Assembly (NCBI GenBank): GCA_013365325.1
Contig: JABVXV010000246.1
Coordinates: 77,008 to 95,643 of the forward strand
Reading direction: 5' to 3'
Length of the DNA: 18,636 nt
From: Dipetalonema caudispina
Taxonomy: Eukaryota > Nematoda > Chromadorea > Rhabditida > Onchocercidae
Part shown: in pieces, positions 9,345 through 18,636 of the stretch
Layout of the letters: each line of letters begins with the position of its first letter
How positions within the stretch are numbered: the stretch's first letter is position 1
Notes under the pieces: model-generated
Seen by the model: the letters and a program-made list of their open reading frames with translations, nothing else
The model's database searches: none
Told to the model about the DNA's origin: nothing
Position numbers and translations under genes: made by a program

Positions 9345-10376
9345 GATAAAGCTTCATTACTGGTTGATATCATTGACAGACTAGTAAATTCAATAAATTA
9401 ATAAGATTCAGAATTTTTAATGGCTTCTAAAAAAATTCTTCACTACCACTATATATTCCTTCTACTCAATACATCGTTTTCACTTTTATATCAGTTCATA
9501 TTTTAAACTAGTAATGCCTGTGTAGTAAACACTTTTCAGGTGAATAGAAAACATAGGTTTGGACATCTTTTTACAATGGTGGAAATGAGGAGGAACAAAA
9601 ATGTTCCCGCAATTTCACGAAAACTATCAAGCTACTCCTACGAGTCGGCTTGCTACGACTCAGACAATTCACAATTTTACCTGACTAATATGTTAGTTTA
9701 CCGAACTGGTTTTATACTTGATATCTTCAGCATCTTCTGAAGGTGATGAGTGCTGTTACCGGCACCTGGTATAGTAATCTCAAAAAATGCTGCACTGAGT
9801 AACTAGATAATCTGGGTAATGCTGGTAATAAATATAAGGTATATTTACCAAGTAGATGAAAAACCTATAATAAATAAATTTTACTATGACAATAATAAAA
9901 TTTATAGGGAAAAAAGAGTATATGTGACACGATAAACAGACGACAGGAATGCGCTCAGCAACAATAACGGTACTGTTATAAGTAAAATTTTTGAACATAA
10001 AAAATATCCCGAACAACAAAAGAAAAAACGTATTAATACCAAGTAAGAATTTAAAAGAAATAAAAGTAAATAAGAATAAAAAAACGATAAAATTACCTGA
10101 ACTTAAAGGAGAAATGTTCACGCGTAATGAAGAAATCACAAGAAAATTCACTAATGAACTATCTATAGCTAGAAACAAAATCTGTGGAATAAAAAATATT
10201 TATACTTGTTCACAACTGAGTATGAGAGACAGGTTTCAAATTAAAACGTCACCTGAAAATCGATTTTATAAGTTGGGATAATACACCATTATTGACAGAC
10301 GCTATAGGAAATCTAGAGAAATATTCAATAAGTATCCGCATGGGCATACCAGAATGAACAACAATAATAATAAATA
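9345..10376. other. Intergenic stretch with unassigned open frames
   Basis: Three frames are longer than expected for this base composition, but none is recognised. First, plus strand about 9540-9738, following TTTTCAG at 9533-9539, Ser/Tyr-rich in its middle, with a good donor-like GTTAGT at 9692. Second, plus strand 9982-10281, Lys-rich, 99 codons, with one TAA at 10279-10281 followed in the same frame by about 56 further codons. Third, minus strand 10178-9780, 132 codons, rich in Phe/Ile/Leu. The second and third overlap on opposite strands, so at most one is likely real. No good acceptor with a pyrimidine tract precedes the second frame. Confidence 0.3.
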
Positions 10377-10541
10377 TCAGTACTTGGTATCTCGTACAAA
10401 TAACCGACGTATATGCTCCAATTTTGTAATTTTTAATAATTTAACTAAGCAAAAACCATGATCACAGTAAACAAAAATTCCATGTCGACATCGCATTCGA
10501 GAATTTGCATCCAATTTTCTAACAAAAAACAATTCTCTCAT
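10377..10541 (-). other. Possible small exon or ORF, 54 codons, unrecognised
   Basis: On the minus strand an ATG at 10541 opens 54 codons ending with TGA at 10379-10377. The frame is open for about 15 more codons upstream, past an acceptor-like ATTTTCAG near 10580. The product is basic with several Cys and His (MRCRHGIFVYCDHGFCL) and does not look like the low-complexity chance frames nearby. It lies about 640 bases beyond the stt3 stop on the same strand. It could be an exon of an undetected gene, a fragment or chance. Confidence 0.25.
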
Positions 10542-10703
10542 ATCAAAAGTTGAAAATTTTCGATAATGGTCTGAAAATTGCAGTTACGACATCAAATTTC
10601 CAATTACGAGTATCATTTTCCATGCTGCTAAACGAAACAAAAAACAAATATTTGTTCAATTTTCTCTTTCGTCCTCAAGAATGATGACTTCCATCCGCAT
10701 CGA

Positions 10704-10720
10704 TAAAGCCATTGGCTTTA
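10704..10720. repeat. Perfect short palindrome TAAAGCCA-T-TGGCTTTA
   Basis: An eight-base stem on each side of a single central base, in intergenic DNA downstream of the stt3 3' end. It may be a protein-binding site or chance. Confidence 0.4.
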
Positions 10721-11019
10721 AAAAAGTTCAAATCAGTAGGATATGACAGATTCAATAATAAGATACAAACGTTTGATTTAAACTGTCCCAAGTTTTACTG
10801 TACTAATCAGGAAAAACATTTTCAAATAAGTTCTTGAACTAAAGACAACGAAACAAAATGGAAATAAGTTGGGAAAAAAATAGTTAATAGAAGAACAAAC
10901 TACATAAATAAATCAATAACAACTATCGAAAAATAGAATTACATGATTCGTTTTCTTTTTAGAAACCCGAAAAACACAACAGAACTCATCAACCTTAATC
11001 GATAAATCTTCCCAAAAAC

Positions 11020-11025
11020 TTTATT
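11020..11025 (-). terminator. Poly(A) signal of stt3
   Basis: AATAAA on the minus strand, about 160 bases after the stt3 stop codon, a normal 3' UTR length for a nematode gene. It supports the placement of the last exon. Confidence 0.6.
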
Positions 11026-11182
11026 TTGGTTGAAAGTAGTGTTTCTGCTATATTTTGATTTTTTAGCTTTATCCTTTTCTTGAATTTCTAGTTTGCCATG
11101 AACAAAACATAAACAAACGTTCACTCAACCAATGCGGGCGACAACTAAATTCATTTATACAACCTAGAAGATCGCGGACTTC

Positions 11183-14100
11183 CTAAGCACGCTTCGGTGG
11201 TCGATGTCCTTTCACTACTGTTGGTTTTCCTTGCACAATACCTTTCTTTGACTTATCCTGAAAATTATAACGATGTAAAAAGCTTAATTAAAATAAGCAA
11301 AATTCGTCAGTGATTTTTCGACAGATTAATAGCAAACAGCAATGTCATAAGAAAAACTGTTTGAATAGCCACTTAAGTTTAAAAATTGTAAAATTCCAGA
11401 AACAGATATAAGTGTTTCCATCTATCCAAAACTTTCATTAAACGTAGGAATCTACACTGAATGATGCGAGATATGTTAAAATGAGCGAAATGCACTGAGA
11501 AATGTTAATGCCTCTATCAGCGACTTAAGTGGGGAATTAGGAGAATTCAATTTCAGAAAAATGGAGATATTTGAAAGAAGCACAAGTAAGAATCCATACT
11601 TTCTTTAAATAGGAAAGTAACACTGGCTGTTTTCTCCTATTCTTTTTTGGAATCACGGGTCTATTCTCCTGCTTTAGCACTTTGTAAATTCTCACAAGCC
11701 AGTTTTCTGATGTGTAAGCCTCTTCCAAATGTTCCAGCACAATATTTTTCCGACCAATTACATATCCACGGGTTCGATCAAAACCTGCTTGTTGTCGATA
11801 ACCTATCTAAAGAGACGTCTTATTTGAAAATTAGAAAAAAAATTGAGATCTTAGTTTTAAAATGATCAACACTTTGAAAAATCAAAATAGCACTTTCCAG
11901 CCACTGAGCACATACTGATTAGATTTATCGAGTTTTCGAAATGCTTGGCTATAATTGGACATTAGATATATGCTGCCGGTCTCACTGAAGAATTAGGGAT
12001 GTATCCAACCATGTCTTAACATCAACTACCAACTGCTATACCGGTACCCGAAAAAATATTCTGATTTAATATAGGAACATTCAGAACACTTACCTCAAAA
12101 TCTCCAAAACGATAATAACTTATTTTGTACATTACAGAATTGAGCATCGTTTCGGAAGCTTCTGCTCCAACACTGTAATCACCTGATTCCGTGAAGTAAT
12201 TTGCTTCATGTATCTCTTTCGGATGTTCACCTTCAGCTATTCGCACCATCCACAAAAATTTATTGATATCATCACCTAGAAAAATACGAACTATCTCAAA
12301 CTCTGTGTTAGTACATAATTTTTAAACAACACTAGTGAGTCTTTTTTTTTTTCAAAGAGCGCAAGGCAAACAGATATTAAGCTCAAAATTTTTACAAAAA
12401 AGTTTTAAAAAAAAAAGTATTTTCTTATGTCTATTTCCTTTCCAGCTCAGATACCTCAAAAACAAGGATTAGCATAGCCGAGATACCTAATTTAAATGTA
12501 AAATAATCCCGATATTTTAATGGGATGAAAACCAACCCGAATAACCAATAACGCCACCGAAAATAACCAATACATAGTCGACATCCAGTGCGTGCATAAT
12601 TTCATATGCTGCTGACTCATTCGATGCCATCGCTTTCCCAACCTAAAAAATGATCATCTTCATTCTCAATGACTACTCCAAAAGTAAATCTAGAAAATAA
12701 CATCAATTATTCAATGAAGAGTATGAACCGGTGTAGCATTTAAAATACATAAGAATGCAGCTTTGTTCACAACAGCAAGAATACCATCTGACAAAAGATT
12801 ACAGGAAGTTGTCACTGACTATCCAATGATACTTCCAGTTGATCTGTTCAACTTTTCACTTGTAGCCTTTTTGTTGAAAGTTTCACTTATCGACAAAAAC
12901 ATAAAAGAAAGAAAAAAAAAATTAACAGTCAATTACTAGAGCTATATGTGAGTTATTCCATGTATTGTTGTCCACTAAGGTAGTACGATTTGCCATACCA
13001 GCTATTTGATAACCATAATCCCACCAACTCATCACACGAGCATTCTCTTCCGTATTTTTTCGCAGCCAGTAATAGGCTTCACGGAAATCATCCATTATTT
13101 CGCGACCTCTATAATAATCAACAGGACTGTTTTGTGATATTTTAATTACAAAATTATTCAAAAGTAATTTGAGATCATCGGAAAAACTAAAATGACACTT
13201 AAATTGTTATTTCGTCTTTTAAAATAGATCATTATCATGTAACCTCACCACTAATCATTAAACACCTGAAACATCTTAGTGATAATCGTGTTTCATGAAC
13301 CGATAAGCTCACCCCCTAGAATTATGTGACTGCAAGACAACAGATGGATGAGAATATGCATTGCTCGTGACATATGTACAATGCACGACGAACATTAGCA
13401 GCATCAGAACGAGCACTACTGAAACGATAGATCGCGCATTCATTCCGATCGACACTTCACCACTTTCTGGTGCTGCCTGATTTATCCATGAGCCACCTTT
13501 CCGACCTTTTCCAACTTTATCATATAAATGTTTGTTTTCTTCTTCGTTATTAACACTGAAACAATTCCCTGTCTTATCATTCATTATTCACTAATCACCT
13601 GTTAGTGCTTCAACATAGAGAAGCGGAGTGGAACAGCACTCAAGAGTGCGGGGCCTCACTTCACATTTCATTAGGCTCTGTTGTATGTGTATTCACAACG
13701 AAGGGTAGGCCATTTTAAGCAGTAACAAAGCGGATGAAATCAATAAACACTTATATAGGTCACTACTTTTTAAAAAAGTTATCTAAGCAGAAGTTGCATG
13801 GCTTTTCCCATTTAAACGTTCTATTATATGCTTCTCTTCTAGAGCCTTACATCCAACAGTATTTATTGCGATACAATCAGCAAATTAAATTAGCACACAT
13901 AATGAAACAATGACAAATTAGTAAAAATGAACCTTTTTGATTGGTCACCCTCATCGATCAGATATCTTTCATACGTGTAAGAGAAAGCTATTCCAGAAAG
14001 CATACAGACAACTGGAGTAAGCGTAAGCATTAAACGAACCATTACACCGGCAAAGTAAACAGCCGTTACTGCATAAAGTATCACTGAAAAGCATAACAAT

Positions 14101-17043
14101 AAGTATTCTTACACCATTTATCAAAAACCAAAAGAAGAAAAGAAATGTGTTCAATTATGACTCTTTGCACTGATTTGATTTGGAACTTGAAAATCCTACA
14201 ACTACGAGAATAATATCCAAAAAGATGAAGTGCGAAGAAAGTGAAAATCCCTCCATTACAGAAAGCTATGTTCAGTATAGCAGCCGAAATCTCGAAAAAT
14301 ATCAAAATAACTTACCAAAAACTCGCTCATCATTAACATTTTTAACACAGTACCACAAACCGACCGGAAAAACAGCAGCTGTGATGTGCAAATCGAAGAA
14401 GAATGAAACCCAAGTAGTGGGCTGATGTTCCGAAACAGATGCAATAATTGGTATATGGATTTTCGCATAACCAGTATCCCAAAGTGAATAAAACCGTCCC
14501 GACCATGGTGCTATGTAACCTACAAATATTTAAATATATTTTATTTTAGTAAATGAGTATTTCACAGCCTATGAAGAGAAAAACTCTTCCAAACATAAAT
14601 GAATTGAACTGAGAATTGTGAGGGATGTAAAATTTGAAGTCATACCAGCATATGTTAGGAGAATAATCGTAGATATCCCTAATACAAATACCAATGAAAT
14701 TCCACCAAAAAATAAAGTCATAAATTCTTTTCTTGAAACTCGGTGTTGCATATATTTTAATGCGGCAATAACCTGTGAAAAATAGAACAGTTATATCGTC
14801 TCCAAATTTTGTTCGAAAAATCGTGCAAGTTTTAAATCTGAACAAATGTTTGAATGAAAAACACGAGAAATCTAGTAACTTGTAACAAGCCGAAAACACC
14901 AGCAGCAGCCATATGTTCGGAAGTTTTTACAGGCTGGAAGCCAACAAATGGTACTTGCATTGCCATTATTTGTCCCAAAATATAGAATGTCGTATACGCT
15001 GAAAATAGAAAAACTGCACAGTTAAATTAAAATCCTTCCCAAACATGAAATTCTGAATAGGTATAAATACTTTAATGATAAAACTTGAGCAGAAGAGAAT
15101 ATGACCTTTTCGGAGAAGACATGAATTATTTCAATTATCAGAATAAGGTAAAAAAGGTCGAAATTCCTCAAACATGAGAGAAACAAAAAGAAACAAATGA
15201 AAAACGTACCAATGTAAAGTTTAGAACAATACCGGCCAATTAATATGAGTGTGAGAACATGCAATGGAATTAAATTTATGATGAACACATAACCTCCCCA
15301 AGCAGAGACCATGTAGAAATATGATAACGCAGTTAACGTTGCCCAAAACACAGAACCAGTTTTCACGGAGCGAACCCATAAGAAATAAGTAAACTGAAAC
15401 AGAATAAAAAGCATGATGACCCCTCACGCAGATTTTTCATCTGAGTTATTATATCACAAATACCAAGATTTGAAAACGAATAAATTTAAATCCCTAATGA
15501 AGGGTAAAAAAGATCGACGAAAAACTGAAATTTTGACAAGGGAAAAAAAAATTACATAAAATTTAGTTTGAATTTTGGAATGCAGATGCAGATGAGTAGA
15601 TGTATACCTGCAATGCAAAAATTGCAATTCCTTCATTATCGTAGGAGCCAGCAACCGAACGACTAGTATAACCTGGTGAAATAGCGATGAAGCATGCTGC
15701 AAACAGACCAGCACCTGGTGTCCAAAGTTCTTTTGTTAAAAAATATGTAGCTATTGCTGTGAGACCACTGAAAATAATTTGATTAATCCATAGTAATAGA
15801 TGAAAGTAGGTAATTTCTTATTTCTACAGCATTCATGTACGTACTTGAAAAAAAGAAAAAGCAAAAATTTCATTCAAAATTATGGCGGAAAATGATCTGT
15901 TATGAAGTGAATTTAATTCTCAATATCAAAATCATTTCTGAAGTATACTAAATTAAGTCAAATTAAAAAAAAAAAAAAAAACTGGAAAACAATAAAGCAT
16001 ACCTGAATGTTGGAGCAAGAAAAACACAAACATCTCTGATATGTACAGAAATATTTAGAACTGATAAAATGTAATGTATTGTTCCTGAAGTTACCATGAG
16101 TCCAGGATAAACCTGTGTTAATATCATCAACATTATTTCCCCAAAAACACAAAATAGAGAAAAAAGATATTTGAAAAATTGCAGAATATTATTTCATAAT
16201 TTTCGTTGAAATAATAATAGATAATATACATTGAAGAAAAACCAAAAATTAAAATTACTAAGTATTTACTAAAATGGCACAAATTATATATACACTCATA
16301 CTTCTACGTATTGACGCACCCTTCAGATATTTAGCTAAGTATTAATTACTTCAAAATATTCCTTCTTCTTAGAAGTTAACAACTTACTGTTCCTCCAACA
16401 ATTCGTCCAAGAGGATACCATGCTCGTTCATCGAACCAGTTTAAGAAATTATAAAAGCCATGTTCAACCATATAATGTGTTGACCGATAGTTGAACCTGA
16501 TATTCAATAAAATATAGCATGATTAAATTGAACTGCTCTTTAAAGAAATTCCATATCTTTCTATATATATATATATATATATATACCCATCTTTCACGCG
16601 TCCTATCTTCAGGATACTTCCCACAAAAAATCAAGTATAATTATGCAACAGCCTTCCAAATAAGACCGAAATAAGTCTTATCAAAATAACTCGTTTAAAT
16701 TGTAGCAATTTGCACTAAGTCAGGAATATATCTTCTTAAACAATCATAAACCAACTTTCTTGAAGTTACGACAAAATAAAAGGATAATTTCTGTAATTGA
16801 CGTGAAAAACAGAAAATAAAAAAGGACGAAGATTAAGAAAGGATAAATAAGAACTAACCATGGATCGAATTCATGAATGATAGATTCAAATCGGATAACG
16901 GCAAATAATCGTGAAGCAAAGCCAACAATCCATGCTAATACAAGAATGACAAATGTTAACAAGCTGGTAATACCTAGTGAATTTGATGCCAACATTTTTT
17001 TGCTTCCGGTTGAACCGGTTGAAGTTATCGATGAATCGGTCAT
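11183..17043 (-). CDS. stt3: STT3 oligosaccharyltransferase catalytic subunit, STT3B type, 15 exons
   Basis: Exons (minus): 17043-16859, 16496-16388, 16112-16003, 15767-15608, 15393-15210, 14998-14880, 14772-14646, 14519-14316, 14083-13933, 13555-13313, 13108-12937, 12642-12537, 12275-12094, 11806-11600, 11257-11183; 777 codons, phases all fit. STT3 transfers the lipid-linked glycan to Asn-X-Ser/Thr sites in the ER lumen. Seen: a multi-membrane N-terminal part; acidic metal-site motifs HEFDPW (57-62) and SYDNE (176-180); [10 protein letters not shown] (359-368); the sequon-recognition motif WWDYG (559-563); DDINKFLWM (625-633), the DK-type motif; and sequons at N571, N578 and N582. [14 protein letters not shown] and [18 protein letters not shown] fit STT3B better than STT3A, as do the YDK-containing acidic/basic loop (about 450-480) and the basic tail. 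The last two exons are least certain: exon 14 could also end at 11624 (same phase), and reading on without splicing would stop at 11537. Confidence 0.96.
13600..13720. other. GC-rich island inside stt3 intron 9
   Basis: In the 377-base intron 13556-13932, the stretch 13621-13680 has 32 G/C in 60 bases, and its first 40 bases have 24, far above the surroundings. It contains a perfect hairpin, GCACTC-AA-GAGTGC at 13636-13649, with further G/C-rich complementarity around it. It does not read as an alternative exon on the stt3 strand, because stops follow the plausible acceptors. A structured intronic RNA or an old insertion are possible; no snoRNA box pair was found by eye. Confidence 0.4.
16562..16585. 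repeat. (TA)12 microsatellite in stt3 intron 1
   Basis: An uninterrupted run of twelve TA units, 24 bases long, inside the 362-base first intron (16497-16858). Likely length-variable between individuals. Confidence 0.9.
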
Positions 17044-17046
17044 ATG

Positions 17047-17058
17047 CTAAAATTACAA
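17047..17058 (-). promoter_or_regulatory. Candidate spliced-leader acceptor of stt3
   Basis: On the minus strand TTGTAATTTTAG ends three bases before the stt3 ATG (TTTTAG-CAT-ATG). TTTTAG immediately upstream of the start codon is typical of nematode SL1 trans-splice sites, and no upstream coding exon is visible. Confidence 0.6.
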
Positions 17059-17225
17059 ACATGAAAATGCTTGAATTTATATCAAAATTTTCATAAAAAT
17101 TCACATCCTAACAATATTATCCATTCCATAAAATTTATATATTAAAACAAAGAAAATACCACCCCGCCCATAAATATCCCGCGATTATCCAAACCTTAAC
17201 AAATCTATCAGTTTACATATATTAT

Positions 17226-17245
17226 AAAAAAAAAAAAAAAAAAAA
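17226..17245. repeat. 20-base A run left of the stt3 upstream repeat
   Basis: An uninterrupted A tract on the plus strand (T on the stt3 strand), about 180 bases upstream of the stt3 start. With the T run at 17602 it brackets the tandem repeat. Confidence 0.8.
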
Positions 17246-17601
17246 CGGACCGCAATAACATTGATTTGTTCGCGTGCGTTACGAAAAATTTAAATCTCAG
17301 CAATAATATATCTATTTGTTAAATCATAACCGGATCCGTTTATATATCCATATGTTACGGAAAACTCACATATCATTGGGTAATCTTTTTGCACATAGCA
17401 ATTAAGATCCAGAATTCAGTGTTAATTTATTTGGTTTGTTTTGCTAGAGCAATGGTAAATTCACATCGTTTGAAACCGGATTCGTTTATATGCCTATGTT
17501 ACGGAAAACTACTCATATTCCATTAAGTAATCTTTTTGCATATATTACACAAATGTACTAGCTTTTTGGCAAACGGATCCGGCTTAGTACTAATTTGTTT
17601 G
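17246..17601. repeat. Tandem repeat, period 146 bases, upstream of stt3
   Basis: AACCGGATCCGTTTATAT at 17328 recurs as AACCGGATTCGTTTATAT at 17474, a spacing of 146. Both are followed by TATGTTACGGAAAACT and TAATCTTTTTGCA in the same order, about 85% alike by eye. The second halves are more diverged but share a TTAATTT/CTAATTT-GTTTG end. A degenerate partial copy (ACGGACCGCAATAACATTGATTTGTT) occupies 17246-17327. The unit lies 0.2-0.55 kb upstream of the stt3 start, so it may be part of its outron or promoter. Confidence 0.75.
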
Positions 17602-17690
17602 TTTTTTTTTTTTTTTTTTTTTGTAAATTGTTTTCTTTTTTTTAATTGTTTTTTCCGGTTTTTTTTTCCTTTTTTTTTGTTTTCGTTTTT
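17602..17690. repeat. T-rich tract with a 21-T run
   Basis: A run of 21 T at 17602-17622 is followed by further T runs broken by single G, C or A bases to about 17690. On the stt3 strand this is an A-rich tract. It has no coding meaning: the Phe-rich open frame across it is a composition artefact. Confidence 0.75.
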
Positions 17691-18636
17691 AACAATAAAC
17701 AGTTGTTAACATCAAATCTGATTTACTGCTCTGTGTTTATATTAAAACAGATGGGAAAAAAGGGAATCGAAAAATTAATTAAAATTTATGACCGAAAAAA
17801 AGAACCACAAAATTTCTGTTTTCCATTACGGAAGTATTTGACTTCACTTTTTTCCGATTCTTTTTTCCTTTCCGTGTAATAGCAAAATATACTATAAATT
17901 ACAAGGGAAAAAAGAACTGAACAAAAAATTAAAATCAAAAAAATCTATTACAAAAAAAAAGATAAATTTGTAGTTTTTCTTTTTTTCACCCAACCATTTA
18001 TTTCTTGTCGTTAGGAAAAAAAAAATTCATTAATCGAAATTTTATTTGAAACATTTAATTTAATTCGAAATAATATTAAATTAATTTGTTGAATGGGAGA
18101 AAAGATAAAATTACTGTGACAAATTATTGAAATTAATAGGAAATTTTAAATTTATTGATTAAATATGAAACTAATTAATTTACAATAAATAACTAATACA
18201 GTACAATCCTTGTAGCCTTATTGATCGTATTAATTACGGAAGATAGTGAAAATAGATTGAATTGAGATATGCATTAAATTAAATTAAATTAAATTAGGTT
18301 AAAATGTTACAGTGTTGACATCATGAATGATCGTAAATGTAAATTTGATAGTGTAATGAGTAATGCGACAGGAATGTTACTAAAATATTAAGACATAAAA
18401 GTGAAAAGTTAACTTAGAAGAAAATTGAGTGACCTTTTCCGACAAATAGAAATGTAAGCTTGCAGTACGGGTATTCAATGGACTAAGAATAAGGTAAATG
18501 AAAAATGACAAGAGATTAATTTAAAATTTTATCTTTCCCGGAAGATAGCTAAAATTGAAGAAGTGTTTTTGGATCAGTTGACAAACAAGTTAGGTGTTTC
18601 GTTTGAAATTCGCAATGTTTAAAAATTTAAGAAAGT
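17691..18636. other. AT-rich end of window, no supported gene
   Basis: Two weak coding hints on the plus strand. The first is an acceptor-like ACAG followed directly by ATG at 17751, opening 43 codons (MGKKGIEKLIKIYDRKKE...) to the TAA at 17878-17880. The second is a 37-codon frame ending with TAA at about 18622 (…KIEEVFLDQLTNKLGVSFEI…). Neither is recognised. A TTAAA pentamer repeat lies at about 18273-18297. Any gene here would continue beyond the window. Confidence 0.35.

Noticed and set aside
11771..11780. GGTTCGATCA, resembling a tRNA T-arm
   Set aside because: No cloverleaf can be built around it, and it is the antisense of stt3 codons for GFDR.
11647..11865. 72-codon plus-strand open frame
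   Set aside because: It is antisense to stt3 exon 14 and has no independent support.
14546..14899. 117-codon minus-strand open frame
   Set aside because: It runs out of frame across stt3 exon 7 and both flanking introns; the true exon (14772-14646) is in another frame with clear STT3 homology.
17646..17879. 77-codon plus frame starting in a T-rich tract
   Set aside because: The first half is Phe codons from T runs. Only the part after ATG 17751 has any coding look, and it is too weak to call.
1..18636. CRISPR arrays, bacterial-type operons or phage genes
   Set aside because: The genes are spliced eukaryotic ones, and no regularly spaced short repeat with unique spacers is present.

Overview
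The window looks like nuclear DNA of a nematode. It is very AT-rich, its genes are broken into many small exons with GT...AG introns of about 65-690 bases, and TTTTAG/TTTCAG-type acceptors sit only a few bases upstream of start codons, as expected for spliced-leader trans-splicing. The proteins match nematode or general metazoan families. I favour a clade III (spirurid/filarial-type) worm; that placement is inference, not proof.

Three protein-coding genes can be rebuilt exon by exon. (1) Plus strand, 702-4695, nine exons, 445 codons: an RDE-4 orthologue, the double-stranded-RNA-binding partner of Dicer in RNA interference. (2) Minus strand, 7799-6299, four exons, 193 codons: COQ10, the mitochondrial coenzyme-Q-binding START-like protein. 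(3) Minus strand, 17043-11183, fifteen exons, 777 codons: STT3, the catalytic subunit of the ER oligosaccharyltransferase, of the STT3B type. All splice phases are consistent in all three. rde-4 and coq10 are convergent (tail to tail); coq10 and stt3 share a strand, 3.4 kb apart. The three jobs (RNAi, respiratory quinone handling, N-glycosylation) are unrelated, so I see no functional cluster.

The 7.8-11.2 kb gap holds a fold-back (MITE-like) element at about 8731-9344 with long imperfect inverted arms and an internal tandem duplication, then a stretch with several unexplained open frames (9.5-10.6 kb). Upstream of stt3 (17.2-17.7 kb) lies a 146-base tandem repeat flanked by a 20-A run and a 21-T run and carrying CGGATCCG palindromes, one more copy of which lies in an rde-4 intron. 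The last kilobase is AT-rich with no gene I can support.

The most interesting items are the RDE-4 orthologue (a gene often described as hard to find outside Caenorhabditis), its phase-neutral exon 3 with a possible alternative terminal exon in the next intron but one, the fold-back element, and a GC-rich island inside an stt3 intron. I see no clear novel multi-gene system.
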